A DNA stretch of 64,000 nucleotides from Sequoia sempervirens (GCA_007258455.2 VDFB02193867.1:526256189-526320188), one strand, 5' to 3'; shown: positions 22,801 through 35,086, counted from the first letter of the stretch. Notes: a model not told the origin generated them from the sequence alone. Program-made: numbers and translations.

Positions 22801-25627
22801 GTATGCCTCTCCAGTGCCTATCCTCAAAGGGAAGTCTCCACCAAACGCAGTCTTCTATTTGTCCCTTTTGACAATAGCATCAAAATCACATATTTGTCTA
22901 GTGACCTCCAAAGGTAGGATATGATCAGTGGGATACCTTGGAAGTCGATATGGAGCCCTTTGACACCCTTCAATCCTAATGTATGAGAAGGTTGGAAACT
23001 AAATGAACCAACCCCCATATTTATTGATGAGCTCTTTAGCTTGATCTAAAATCCTCATATGTTGTGCACCCTCGAGCCGTCTAGTAATATGCATAGTGAA
23101 TGATCATTCACCCTCCTATAGCTCGAGTTCCCTAAGTGAAATTGAGGGTAAACTTCATAACTAACATAATTTTCCAAAGACACCTCTTGTGCTCAATCCC
23201 TTGTATGGATGAAATCTTGCAAGTGCATAGAATAAGTAGGAATTCATTGTGGAGGTCTTGGTTTGCAGCACATTACAAATTTTCTCATGGATCACAACAC
23301 TTATTGCACCTATCTAATGATAGTTGATCTTTTCCTGTTCCATCCTTGCAATGGCATGGCACATCCAACTCTCAAACACACTTGCACTCTTTAATCCAAC
23401 CACCCTATTGAGCAATGTGATGGCATCATAACACTCCTTGAATTTTGCTCTAAATAGTTGTTTGGGCAGTTTTGAATAGTGAGACTTGGGATTTTCCAAC
23501 CAAGAATCAATGAGCTGTTGTGATTTGACAGTCTCCTCCTCATAGTGATTTTTAGCTGATTTGATGTTGAATTTCACCACATGGGATCTATTTGGCATGT
23601 CAAAGGTCTGGGCTATGGAGATAAGATTTAAATTTTCCATAATTCTCCCTTGGGGACCAACTATCCTTTGAGTATCTCTATCATAATGTTGGGCACACTC
23701 AAGAACAAACTCGTAAGATTGTACTATAGAAGGGAATCCAACTACATGTGCCAATCCTAATTCCAACATTGTTTTAGCTAGCAAAGGAAGATCATGCACT
23801 TCCATTCTTGCCTTGAATTCTTCAGAGCCCCATAGTCCAACATTTATGTTTGTTACTTCTTACTAGATAGAAGTAATCTTTCTCTTCGGGATCTTGCTCC
23901 TAATATCCATCTTGATTCCTTTTGCTTCAGATACTGAAGAACCCTCCATGTCACTCTTAGTTTTTCTAGCTATTGTCCTGCTAGACTCAGCCTACACTCA
24001 ACAAAGGAAACCATAGTAAGGATCACACAAACAAATTAGTCATAAACAACATATTCATCCTTAAAATGAGTCCCAAGATAGGTAAGGTTTTGTTAAATTT
24101 CATATAGAATGATCATATAAGAGTTCAGGTTTTAGGTCCATCCATAGAATACAAGCCAGAGAGGAATTCCAAAGAATTTCAAGCTAGATGGATTCCAGTG
24201 GAATAATCATGAGAATTCCCATTAGTAACTTAGTCCGATCACTATCAATCAAGAAACAACATATGAAATCTCAAAATTGCACAAATTAATCATAAAATGC
24301 ATAATCATTCATTAACAAGTCATGCTATTTCATAATCCATTGGCTTCCACCAAATCTCAAGAAAATCTGTACAGGACAGATTTCTGTGAAGGAGGAGATA
24401 ATCTAAAAATTTTGGACAGATAAAGGAACAAAGGATTTTCAAGAAAATCGAGGTGAGACGAAAATTTGTGGGGAAGGTAAAACTCTGGAAAGCTTGTGAA
24501 TTTCGGGAAAACATAGAAGAAAAGTAAAACTAGGGAAATCCGCTAGTGCAAGAAAATCTTGAGATGGATGAAAAACCCAAATATCGGCCTTCTCTCATGA
24601 TTTCACTCAAATTGATCGAATGATCACAAATTTGAGGAGTTTGGACATGCATCAAGTTTTACCTAAACCCCCTATTGATCTTCCTTGAATTCTAGGATCA
24701 CTTAAAAGAAAATTAAGATGAAATGGTGATGCCCTATGCATAAAACCCTACAGATCCACCATTAAGACACAAACAAGGTCAGGATTTAATTATTTCAACT
24801 GCTAAGTCCTTACTGGGGCTTATTCATAGCTCACAAGCAAGATACCTCATGATGCAAATAAATGAACAAGCTCATAAATTACTTGGGAGACCATAAGTAA
24901 GGAAATGTCAAGCAACCCTAGCACCAGACGCCCAAACATTCAGGAATTTGAACTCCAAGCAAATCTATAATGTTAAAGCACTACTTACATTCACCAATAA
25001 AAATTAAGGCAACATATACGTACCATTTGATGAAGTAGAAATCAATTGTGGCAACAAATGTCAGTTTAATGGTTCTCAACAAAGAACAACAACGAAAATG
25101 CCAAGGAAATCACCACCAAATCAAACAACTTGCAAACCCAATACACCAAATCAAGTCCAATACTCAAAGAATAAACTCCTTAGCTCAATCAAATGCAAAT
25201 AATAAAGCATAATGGAAAGAAAAATCCATAAAGATCAATTACATACACCCTCACAACTAGTATGAATGAGCATTAATGCTGCCAACAAGACAAGTTGGAG
25301 AAATCTGGAAACCTAACAGGTTGACGGATTTTTTTTAAAATCTAGCCCATGTGGAATTCTGGAAGACCAGAAATATTCGAACCACAACATTTAGTCGTAG
25401 TTTGAGTAGGATCCAATAAAATATGGATGGGGTGGAAAATCCTAAACTTTTCCTAGAACTTAAGGTTTTCAATGAATACTAGAAAGGGATTGCCAAAATA
25501 AGAAGGATAAACACTTAAGCTTATACTAAGGCAAGCTAGATACGAAAATCAAAGGGACAAGACACCAAAAATCAAAGCAAAAGAGGATCCATGCTTTCAG
25601 TGGGACGTGTGTACAAAAACTGCACAA
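19286..25627 (-). repeat. Giant LTR, right copy
   Basis: Starts with TGATGATG on the plus strand, five bases beyond the primer site, and matches the left copy from 19614 (position 1) to 25627 (11392). Length is at least 6.3 kb, far above the usual few hundred bases to 2 kb. The end at 25627 meets integrase sequence of a different gypsy element, so it is either the true terminus or a truncation. A (TA)n run at 19808-19842 is expanded relative to the left copy. Confidence 0.72.
20535..23990 (-). pseudogene. Decayed long sense ORF inside giant LTR (right copy)
   Basis: The better-preserved copy. The first candidate Met is at 23949 (MEGSSVSEAKG), followed by two stops and then an open 163-codon segment (23314-23805) rich in Tyr, His and Glu. 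A conserved block with FQPSHTLGLKGVKGLH follows at 22824-23018, then a charged region with many Lys/Glu (21845-22600), ending in RKWWKDVYSPASED at about 20660. If joined, it would be roughly 1,100 codons. Both LTRs carry it in the same order. I recognise no family; an extra retroelement ORF or a captured gene are possibilities. Many stops are TAG or TAA. Confidence 0.55.
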
Positions 25628-26260
25628 AACTACCAATCCTCCACTATGTTTTTCTTTTAGTAAGCTATCCCTCATTGAACTCCAGGGTATACACAACTGA
25701 TTCCCTCTAAACAACATATCCTCCTAAATGAAATAATCCAACTACTAACTCCTATCTTCCAATATTGGTTCTTTACAAGCTCTGCAAGGTTTTGCAAAAT
25801 CTAGGTCTTCATCATACAATTTCTTCAATTCATCAAAGCCTAATACCTCCACTCTCATCTTTTCCAGTAAATTCCTTCTTCTACTCAAAGCATTAGAAAC
25901 TCTATTTGACTCTCCACTCCTACGTTTCAACGCAAAAGTATAACACTGCAAGAATTCCACCCATCTCATGTGTCTTTGATTCAACTTACCTTGACTATTC
26001 AAATATTGGAATGTCTGATGATCTTTATACAACACAAACTCCTTGGGAAACAAGTAATGTCTCCACTTATGCAAGGCTTAAACTATAGCATAAAACTATT
26101 GGTCATACACTAAATACTTCTCCTAGCATCATTCAATTTCTCACTGAAATAAGCTACTAGTCTCCCTTCTTGACTCAATACTGCTCCAATTGCATTTCCA
26201 CTTGCATCATAATCTACTTGAAATACCTTATTAAAGTATGGTAAATCCAACACAGGCTAC
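25628..26260 (-). pseudogene. RNase H and integrase start of chromovirus-like element
   Basis: The piece at 25745-26074 reads HYLFPKEFVLYKDHQTFQYL and MRWVEFLQCYTFALKRRSG, the conserved end of gypsy RNase H. Downstream (25628-25717), LFRGNQLCIPWSSMRDSLLK is the usual integrase N-terminus. The sequence then runs directly into the giant LTR. Confidence 0.85.
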
Positions 26261-27017
26261 TCAATCACCTTCTATTTTAACAACTCAAAACTCAATTCTG
26301 CTCTAGATCATGTCCATCTAAAATCCTTCTTATCTCCCCTCATTATTTCTTTCATAGAGCAGCAAATAGAACTAAAATTTCTAATGAACTTTCAATAGAA
26401 ACAAGTCAATCCATGGAATGGTCTTACCTCTCCAATTATTTTTTGTGTAGGCCATTCAATTATTTCCCTTACCTACTCAATATCCATCTTCAATCCATTG
26501 GTAGATGTCAAAAATACTAGATATACCAATTCTTCCTTCATGAAACTACACTTAATGCTTATTAGCAATTGTGCTTCTCTCAACCTCTATAAAACTTGTC
26601 TTATATGCAAAAAAATTTCTTCCCTATTCTTACTAAAAATCAAGATGTCATCCAAATAGGCAATCACAAACTTACCCAAGAATTTCTTCAATACCTCATT
26701 CATCAGCCTCCTGAAATTAATCAGTGCATTTTTTAGTCCAAAAGGTATCACCAATCACTCATACAATCCCTCATTTTTCTTGAATGTTGTCTTCCACTCA
26801 TCCCCTTCTCTAATTATGATATGATGATATTAACTATTCATTTTTATCTTTGTAAAGTATTAGCTCCACTCAAATAATCCATAATGTCATCCATCTGATG
26901 CAAAGGAAATATATATTTCATTGTGATTCTGTTTATTTCTCTAGAGTTTGTACACATCCTCCATTCTCCATCCTTCTTAGGTGCTATCACATTAGGTACT
27001 ACACAAGGACTTAATCT
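26261..27017 (-). pseudogene. Reverse transcriptase of chromovirus-like element, degenerate
   Basis: Minus-strand translation around 26640-26680 gives [13 protein letters not shown], with the YxDD catalytic tetrad as YLDD, followed by RT connection sequences (FLTSTNGLKMD, a fragment with TCFYKFIRNFS). The region has several stops, mostly TAG, and no long open stretch. Confidence 0.8.
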
Positions 27018-27404
27018 TTATCTGATCAAACCCTTCCTCAAAAACTCTTGCACTTGTCTATTCAACTCTTCATTCTTTCCTAGTGTCATTCGATGTGTTG
27101 CTTTATTAGACAAAATAGCTCCAAGAATTAGATCCATGCAATGACTAATACTCCTCATAGGCGGCAATCCATCAAGTATATTATCTGAAATGATATCTTC
27201 ATATTTTGTAAACAACTCCTTTATCTCCCTTATTTGTTCTTCTACATGCTTCAATTCTTCACCCTTCTTTAGAACCAAGGCATAACACATGTTCTCATGC
27301 CTTAGTCCATCTAGAAGTCTCCTTCCATCAACCAAAAAAATTCTAGCTTTCATACAAACTTCAACTTTAGGAACATCCTCCAATGGTAACAAAGTTTGCT
27401 TCAT
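27018..27404 (-). pseudogene. Linker and RT N-terminal region of chromovirus-like element
   Basis: A 128-codon open piece. It contains LFTKYEDIISDNILDGLPPM and SHCMDLILGAILSNKATHRM, ending ELNRQVQEFLRKGLIR. This is the characteristic plant chromovirus sequence leading into RT (usual form 'LPPxRxIxHxIDLxPGAxLPNxxxYRM'). Confidence 0.9.
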
Positions 27405-27750
27405 CCCATTAGCAATAATGGTATATGTGTTCTTCTTTCCATCATGAATAGCCTATCTATCATACTGCCAAGGCTTTCCCAACAAAACATGGCATACATC
27501 CATAGGCATGATATCACATGAAACTTCAACATGATAATTTCCTATCTTCAATTTCACCAAACATTGTTCACTTACCAGTATCTTATGCTCATCTTGAATC
27601 CATGCTATCTAATAGGGCTTTAGGTGTTTCAATCTTTCTAGCTTCAATTTGGTCACCATTTCTTCATAAACTAGGTTCTCAGAGCTTCCACTATCAATAA
27701 TCACTTTGAAAAAATTACTAGCTACCTTGGATCTGTTTTGAAACAAATTC
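27405..27750 (-). pseudogene. Aspartic protease of chromovirus-like element
   Basis: The minus strand reads VIIDSGSSENLVYEEM near 27660-27705 (active-site DSG) and CHVLLGKPWQYDR near 27460-27490, the standard end of the retropepsin domain in these elements. One or more TAG stops interrupt it. Confidence 0.85.
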
Positions 27751-28890
27751 TCCCTCTACAACAGTTCCTACTCCATCTCACTTTGACACAATACTCTTAT
27801 GTTCACCAACACTTTTCCCTCTTCTGGTTTATTAGATGATCTGGCATGATCCTCCTCAACAAAGTCTATTCTCCTACTATTATCTATCTTTCTACTTATC
27901 TCTCCCTGATTACATTCAAATGCTTTGTGTCCTCCACCACACTTAAAACAAGTTCCCTTGAATACTCTTTTCTCCTATCCTCTATCATCTTTTCTATAAC
28001 CCTCATTCTAGTAACCACCATATCCTCCTCTCTGATATGATTTTCCATCATCTATTTAGTACAAATTATCATTCTTACTAACTTCCTTATCTTTATAATG
28101 ATTTGTAGAAGATCCTCTTCCTCCTATAAAAAATATTCCTCTCTAAAATATTCCACCTCTTCCTCTCTGTCTTTGCTCACGTCTCTTATTCAACTTCTCT
28201 TATGCTTTTAGGTCACACATATATGCATCTTCCACACTCAACAACTTGATCAAAATGATCCCATCCTATATAGATGGCTTCAAGACATTCACATACCTGG
28301 CTTCTTGCTCGATCTCATCCTCCGAATGTCTGAATTTGATATTCAACTTGTAGAACTCCTCAGTATACTTTGTCACACTTGACTCTTTCTGCTTCAAATT
28401 CTACAAATTTTGGAACAAACTAATTTGATAGTTTGCAGGCATAAATTTCATCTTTAACTTATTCACCATCTGTTCCCATGATTTTATCTTCTCCTTTCCT
28501 CTTCTTTGCCTATTTGTCTGCAAATGTTCCCACCAAAGGGATGCATGTCCTTTCAACTTCGTACAAGAAAATTTCACCTTCTTGTCTTTAACGGTACATT
28601 CAAACTGAAAATACTTCTCCATCTCTATTATTTGATCAAGCAATGCATGTGAATTCAACTTAGCACTATAATCCAGTGGATTGAAATGTAGTTTAGTATT
28701 TACTCTAGTTAAGTCTCTTATGAACCTCTCTTCTTCCTAATCAAGGCCAGGTTGATTTTCTCTTTCCCTTTCTTCCTATTCTTCTACCTCTTCATCACTC
28801 ACATCATCAATTGGCCAACCTCTCCTTTGGGCCATTTCGACTGCTTCTAATCTAGCATCAATTCCTCTAAAAATATCCATTATAGTGGGT
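27751..28890 (-). pseudogene. Gag with zinc knuckle, chromovirus-like, degenerate
   Basis: Starts near 28888 on the minus strand (MDIFRGIDARLEAVE). The capsid core at 28401-28658 has KLKGHASLWWEHLQTNRQRRGK and FMPANYQISLFQNL, matching the plant Retrotrans_gag family. An Arg/Gly/Tyr-rich stretch follows (about 28010-28150), then a knuckle near 27915-27960. The knuckle reads CFKCGGGHKAFEC, with CX2CX3HX4C spacing, one residue short of the normal CX2CX4HX4C. At least five stops lie at former Gln codons. Confidence 0.85.
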
Positions 28891-29045
28891 CTGCAATTCC
28901 ATGTGCTCCATTTCCTCTACCATTCCTTCTTTCCATCTTTACAAAATTTCTTTGTAGCTACAGGTCAGATCCTCAATCTGTCACCACACAAAAAATCTCC
29001 AACAAGACTTTGCAAACTCTAACAATCTCTCACAGAATGAATCTC

Positions 29046-29057
29046 GCTTTGATACCA
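29046..29057 (-). promoter_or_regulatory. Primer binding site of chromovirus-like element
   Basis: The minus strand reads TGGTATCAAAGC, one change from the initiator-Met site TGGTATCAGAGC. A 3-nt gap separates it from the LTR at 29061, the same spacing as in the 3493-8827 element. Confidence 0.8.
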
Positions 29058-29060
29058 ATT

Positions 29061-29530
29061 TGGTGCAATCACAGAAAGAGGGTCCTCAAAGAGAATAGTT
29101 TGAATCATGTAGCAAGATTTACAAAACAAAAGCTAGATGGAATGTGGAGGCTAATGCAGATTCAAACATTCATATTATCAAAATTTTTAATTACAATCAG
29201 TCCACAACATTCGGGTTTAGAGATTGGGCTCATAGGCCTGATACAACATGCTAGAAATACATTATTCCTATATGCTCCTTAATATGAGAAAATATAGTAC
29301 ATGTCGAATCTCCTATTAAACTACTTACTTTCCTAATTCTTGATTACAATGATTTATGACATATTTGGAGATCAAGAATCCTCTGCATCGTCCAAAGATC
29401 ATTACAAACTCTGACGAAGGAAATGTAATGTGCATGTGAAATAGGTTGGCCTTAAAATTGAATTTCTCCTTGGTGGGTGCATAGGATGAAGTGTGGACCA
29501 AAATTAAGGTTGGTGACACTCCACGAAACA
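29061..29530 (-). repeat. 5' LTR of chromovirus-like element
   Basis: 470 bp, starting TGGTGCAATC and ending GAAACA on the plus strand (TGTTTC at the minus-strand start). The inner boundary is fixed by the primer site. The outer boundary is inferred from the TG/CA rule, because the second LTR is not in the window. Confidence 0.6.
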
Positions 29531-31640
29531 ATTTGAATCATGCTACAAGGATCTAAAAGAGACAAAATTAGTTGTTAGGCTTGAAACTACTCTAGTGCAT
29601 TGTTCTATAAAATTTCACTTAATCCAAAAGTGATATCTTCCTAGAAAAATATCCAAACACTCAGAAATATGGGAATTAGGGAAGTGAACATGTCCATGAT
29701 GAAAACATAGATCCGTAGGGTCCAGTGAGAAAACATGATGAATTTTCCAACTTGAACTAAACAAGAACTGAACAAGAACAAAAACTAGAATGAAAGTATT
29801 TTTGGTTAACATAGGATTGCAAGGAACCAAGGATCCTCTTGCATCAGACATCTGATGTTAGAACATTATGTTTCAATTTAAGGGTATAATATTCTCTAAT
29901 TAAATCTTCTAGCCAAAATATGTGTGCTTTTCCATAGGTAGACTCTTCCAACTTCCCATGAATGTATATCCCAATGTGTTTAGTTAGAATGACACCAAAG
30001 GGAACTTTTGAAAATGCACCCAAGGGGTCAAGTTCTAGGGTTTTAATAGGGTACTTCTTAAATTGTGGTTTCAATCTCTTTGAATTATCCATGACTAGGG
30101 GTGTATCCATTACATTCAAATGAATAATTCATAGAGAATAATGTATTACCTTTTGTTTGCACACCAAAGCCAAACACTAAAATTTTGTAGTATGGATGTG
30201 CTTTAGACTCTTCAAACTTGCTCCACACTCTACTTATCTTTTGTAATTTCCATTCATTGAATGATTTTTTCTTAAAAAACTTGAATTTATTTCTTTGATG
30301 CCATTTGTTTCTGCAACAAATGCTTCATATTTCAAGTAGATGTCCTTGAAATTTATGTATACTTCCATCTTTTCAAGCTCTACAATATTCCTTCTTTGCA
30401 CATGTCCACTTAAAATTCCTTTTGCATGAGATCTTGAATTTGTCATATTGAATAAATGCACTTGTGTTACACCATGACACCATATACCAGTAGGGGGATA
30501 TTATTTTCTTTGGTATTTCTCCCCCAAAGCCACTACATAGATTTAATTTTTTATGGGATTATCAACAATAGAGGACAACACAAATGAAATTGAAACTTTT
30601 GATTCTTCTTTCTTCTCATATTGTCCTTCCTTTTTCTAGATATTTTCCATTTCGTTCTTAACTTTTTTCAAATCAATATTACTAATTAGTTCATATCTCT
30701 TTACCGAATAGTACCTTTTCACATTTCTACTTATGTAGTTTTTGGCGAAGTGTCTCAATTTTCTGCAAATATAACAAACAATATTTTTCCACCCAAATTA
30801 TTCATTATTCAATGTATATATACATTGATTAGCCTCGTGTCCAAATAATTTATAGTGATTACAATAACCTTTGAATGGATATATCATTTTCATTATCTCA
30901 TTTTTGCATTCAATAGCTTTATGTCCAATTCTTTTGTACTTAAAATATTGACAAAAAAATGATAAAGCATTTTGAATCATGTTATCATTATGTTTTATTC
31001 TATTTATACAATCTTTTCCCCTATGTCTAAGTCTATTTTAGGAATAGGAGACCTCATTAAATGATTAGTACCTTTGAACATTATGTTGTTCGATAGGAGT
31101 CCTTTTGATATTGTTTCTTTGATTCTTGATATGTCTACCATTTCCTTGAGTCTTCCTTTGACTGTCAACGTTGTTAGGGGATTTATTTACTTTTGAACTT
31201 TGTCCTTCTTCAAGTCCCAAACCACTTTTGTCCTTATAGGATTTTTCTTCTCCAATCAATTCATCTAGAATTGTAGAACTTGTTTTGAGTTTGTCCTCAG
31301 GAGCTTTTGCTTTCTTCAAATATGATCTTAGAGTTACCACTTCTTGTTCAATATTTACACACTCATCCATCTTTTTCTGAATTTCCCCTTTCTAATAGTC
31401 ATCAATTCTCTTCTTTTCTTCCACTTTCTCTTTTAGTTTGGTGATGTCCTCATTTTCTTTCTTCATTTGATCAATAACTTCTCTATTCCTTTCTTTGAAT
31501 TTCTTTATTTTTTCTCTTAGTTTCTTGATGCACTCATTTTCTTCCTTGAGGCTTTCCTTCAAATATTTTTCTTCTTCGTCTTCAGTTCTATCATGATCTT
31601 CAAGAGCAATTTTGAGTTCACTAAATTGATATATTATCTA
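29531..31640 (-). pseudogene. Ty1/copia-like gag remnant with three CCHC knuckles
   Basis: Minus-strand translation from 31640 gives a Lys/Glu-rich coiled coil (to about 31380), then ILDELIGEEKSYKDKSGLGL (31065-31370), a sequence typical of plant copia (SIRE-like) gag. Three knuckle remnants follow at about 30980-30700: one ending GHKAIEC, one CNHYKLFGHEANQC and one CYICRKLRHFAKNY. Two have a Cys replaced by Tyr, a G-to-A type change. Pieces at 30234-30461 and 29844-30119 follow but I cannot assign them. The chromovirus LTR at 29530 interrupts it. Confidence 0.65.
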
Positions 31641-32126
31641 GGATAAACCCAAAAGACTAAGAGGGGGGTGAAAATTATTCCATTAAACCATTTACATAAT
31701 ATCCATCCAAGCAATAACAAAAATACAAATGTAATAACAAGTGAAAGCATGGAATCAACACAAAATCACAACATAAATGAACAATAGTATTTTTACATGG
31801 AAAGCCCAAAATGGGAAAAACCATGGTGAGGGCTAACTCACAATACAATATATCTAAATATAGAATATTACAATGGCTCACTATCCTTGAAGGATAACAA
31901 CCAAAAACGATTACAAAATGGAATGTGTCTTAGTGCCAAGAAGTAAACTGAGATAGAATGCACCTTCATTATGTTGGAGTTAAGTTCTAATGAAGCACAA
32001 AATACAAAATACTTCTTTGTATAGAATACTCAACAATTGTGTCTATTCACATATAAAATTTAACACATTCACACCATATTGTAAGCTATTCATAATCTCA
32101 TATCATAGATTTCTCAAAAATGACTT
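31641..32126. other. Non-coding stretch, probably repeat-derived
   Basis: AT-rich. It begins with AAGAGGGGGGTGAA near 31660, a phrase common at the edges of plant copia leaders. I found no second copy and no reliable boundary, so I do not call an LTR. Confidence 0.3.
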
Positions 32127-32196
32127 TCATATATATATATATATATGTATACATATATATATATATATCTATATATATATACATATATATATATAT
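32127..32196. repeat. (TA)n-rich microsatellite
   Basis: About 70 bases of TA/TATG dinucleotide sequence directly abutting the terminal repeat of the next element. Confidence 0.9.
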
Positions 32197-32981
32197 GGGT
32201 ATGTACAGGATCATGATGGGCTAAAACGTGGCGATGTGATGGGTATGTGGTCGACAACATTTTTTTTACCCAAAATTAATAAAATGAAAAGGGTTTTTAA
32301 AGGAGATTCTCAGCTTTCCACTAAAGTAAATTATGCTTTGCTTTGAATTTAATAAATAATTATTATTCATTTTCTATTTGAATTATGACTATAGTCCTGA
32401 TTAATAGGCTGATTGAAAAACATCCATAGCTTTTAAATGATAACACAATTTTTGAATCTGAAACATGCACTTCACATTCTATGCTTCACATACTACAAGA
32501 TTTAAAAAAAAAAACAATGAAGTTTTGACCAAGTTAAGGTGGTCAGACATCTGAGTTTTAATATTTTCAAAAGTTGTAATAAAAAAATCATAATTAATTA
32601 TTTACTTGGAAAAAAATTGCAAAAAAATTGCATCACATTGGGACATGAGTCCTCTACTTATATCTAAATTCTTATAAAAAAATATTGTCATTTTATTGTG
32701 GTTAGGGTGGTCAAATAGACACCTACTTCTTATTTTTTCCCTGAAATTTAAGTATTGTTGCACTGGAATTTCAAATGTTCGCCAAATAGATTTTTATTTT
32801 TTTAAATAAACCTAGTAGCTTAGAAACTACATTCAATTTTCTATGGATTCTATTATTACATATTTTTGAAATAATATAGATATATTATTCAAATTTTTAC
32901 GTCAAGTTTCCTAACTCTAATTTTTCTAAATTTTTCGTCACTTGAGGGCCTATTTTTTCCATGATGATCCTGGACATACCT
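32197..32981. mobile_element. MITE-like element with terminal inverted repeats
   Basis: The left end reads GGGTATGTACAGGATCATGA. The reverse complement of the right end (to 32981) reads AGGTATGTCCAGGATCATCA. The two agree at 21 of the first 23 aligned bases. About 785 bp, AT-rich, with no ORF worth calling. The flanks are TA repeats, so the target duplication cannot be measured. The same terminus occurs at 53422. The superfamily is not determinable from this alone. Confidence 0.6.
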
Positions 32982-34714
32982 ATATACTGTATATAATCAC
33001 ACACACTAATTAGGTTGTCCAAATTAGAGTATCCCTATTTTAAATCAAAACTAACCCTATTGGTTTTATCCTTGAAACTTATTCATCTTCATGTCCAAGA
33101 CAAGCATGTAATACATTTTATAGGTCAACAAGGACTTCAGATAGATCCCTTTAATATTCACAACACATATTTAATCTTCTTATCACAAATCCATAATTAG
33201 GTCAACTAGGGATAGACCTAAAACTTCAAAAAAATTGAACATATATGTTATTCACCAAACATGTAACTCCAAAACTTGTTAACACATCAAATTTTCCTTT
33301 GGACGACATCAAATAACTTATCTTCAACTTTGCAAGACACAACAATTAATCTTGAGAAAATGCAGAATCTCCCACATCAATGTGCTATACAAAAACTTAC
33401 TATAATATTGAGAATAAAACTTTGTTACTTATATATTTTGAATGCATTCGTATATCATCATAAAAATTCTAGGAAAGATGAATCTCATAGTCAAATATAT
33501 ATACAAAGTCTTGTAGAGATACCTTTTTTTGTGGTAGATGCTAGACCAAAATACTAGATTATCAAGCTTCTAGTACTAGATTAGCATATCTCGAACTGTT
33601 ATTATCAGACCAACTATTGATCTATGCAAGTAATGTGAGTAAGGTATGCTAATGTTAATATTGACATCAATGAAAATATTCCAATTTCCAACAAATTCAT
33701 CACATAGATTTCCTCATGTTGCACTAATGCATGATAAACTATATGACCAAGTCTTGATCAAACCCCTGTATACATAGAATGGAAATAACAAGTTCACAAT
33801 TCTCATAGGATGTTTAAAATGACAAAAAAAATACTAAAATTGAATCTTTGAATATAAAATTAGACTAAATGAGATACTAAAAGGGAGAATTTGGAAAATA
33901 TATCACTAGATTAATTTTTTTCTTTTAAAGAAAAAAAAATACACAAGAAACAATATTGAATTTATTTTTGGGTGGTTGTTTGAGGGACTTTCCTTAGTCA
34001 AACCCTTTTTTCAATCTTCCAAACTCCATGATAGCCAATGCCATTGAATAATATTGAGAAAAGAAAGATATACTTTTTTTAAAATTGAAATGTAATGAAT
34101 CAAGTAATATAGAAAATTTAAACTACACTATGATAACAGTTGGGAATCTTTAAATTATAGTATAAGATGTTAGAGTAACAAGAAAAGGAATAACAAGATT
34201 ACCTAGAAGTTCCTTCAAAATCCCCAAGAAAGGTATATTATTTCAACAATAATATTCTTCACAAACCCACAAATATGATGATATTTTTAAAAATAAAATG
34301 ACATGAATAGTGTGATAAAGCTTGTTGGTTTGTCAAAATTACAAATTTTATTTAATAGTTGTAGAGTTTGAATTCTACAGAGAAAAAAACTTCTTCCTCT
34401 CAAAAAGATAAATTTAGAAGAGTTTTGTTAAATGTGATTGCATGTAAGATTGCTACTTCTAAATCATCCATACGGAGGTAATGCTTTAAAAACCAATAGA
34501 ACTATTAAATTTCATTGGACGCTAGTGCATTACATATAAATCGAGCTACAAAGCACTACCATCTAGAAAACTCATATTTTAAGGGTTGAAAATTTTACAA
34601 ACTTACTAAAATTATGAAATTTAAGTGTTAGTATCTTATAATTGAAGAACTTTATATCAAGGGACTAAAGCAAGGACATGATGCAATGTAAAATTGCAAT
34701 GGTAATCAAATTTG
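32982..34714. other. AT-rich DNA with no recognisable feature
   Basis: About 1.7 kb. Short open frames at 33015-33200 and 33276-33557 have no recognisable motif and no supporting context. I see no repeat structure. Confidence 0.6.
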
Positions 34715-34884
34715 GAGACTATAGTTTTATAAGAGAAATTAATTGGTGCACCACCTCTTAGTTGTTGTAGAAGATGATTTACTTTTTTTATGACTCCTGA
34801 GCATATAAATATTTGTAGATATGGATAAGATAGAGTTATATATATATATATATATATATATATAAGCATATATATATATTATAT

Positions 34885-34920
<36 letters not shown>

Positions 34921-35066
34921 TATATATATATACATATATATATAACTCTATCTTATCCATATCTACAAATATTTATATGCTCAGGAGTCATAAAAAAAGT
35001 AAATCATCTTCTACAACAACTAAGAGGTGGTGCACCAATTAATTTCTCTTATAAAACTATAGTCTC
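34715..35066. repeat. 352-bp palindrome with (TA)n core
   Basis: Bases 34715-34835 are the reverse complement of 34946-35066 with no mismatch that I can find over 121 bases per arm. The 110-base centre is almost pure TA and also self-complementary. The sequence would form one very long hairpin. Arms that match exactly inside heavily decayed DNA imply a recent origin, gene conversion or an assembly artefact at the TA tract. Confidence 0.9.
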
Positions 35067-35086
35067 TTAATTTCTCTTATATATAT

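Larger units (their letters stand above)
25628..29530 (-). mobile_element. Second Ty3/gypsy element (chromovirus-like), 3'-truncated and degenerate
   Basis: The minus-strand order is LTR (29061-29530), iMet-like primer site (29046-29057), gag (to about 28100), zinc knuckle, protease, RT, RNase H and the start of integrase, ending at 25628. Sequences such as LPPMRSISHCMDLI before RT and LCIPWSSMRDSLLKE at the integrase start are typical of plant chromoviruses. The rest of integrase and the 3' LTR are not in the window; they may lie left of position 1 if the giant element inserted here. Confidence 0.85.

Noticed and set aside
32124..32346. 118-codon open frame through the TA microsatellite
   Set aside because: Its middle is an Ile/Tyr/His run translated from TA repeats, and it crosses the MITE boundary.
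34657..34960. Two minus-strand frames rich in Tyr/Ile
   Set aside because: They are translations of the TA core of the palindrome, not genes.
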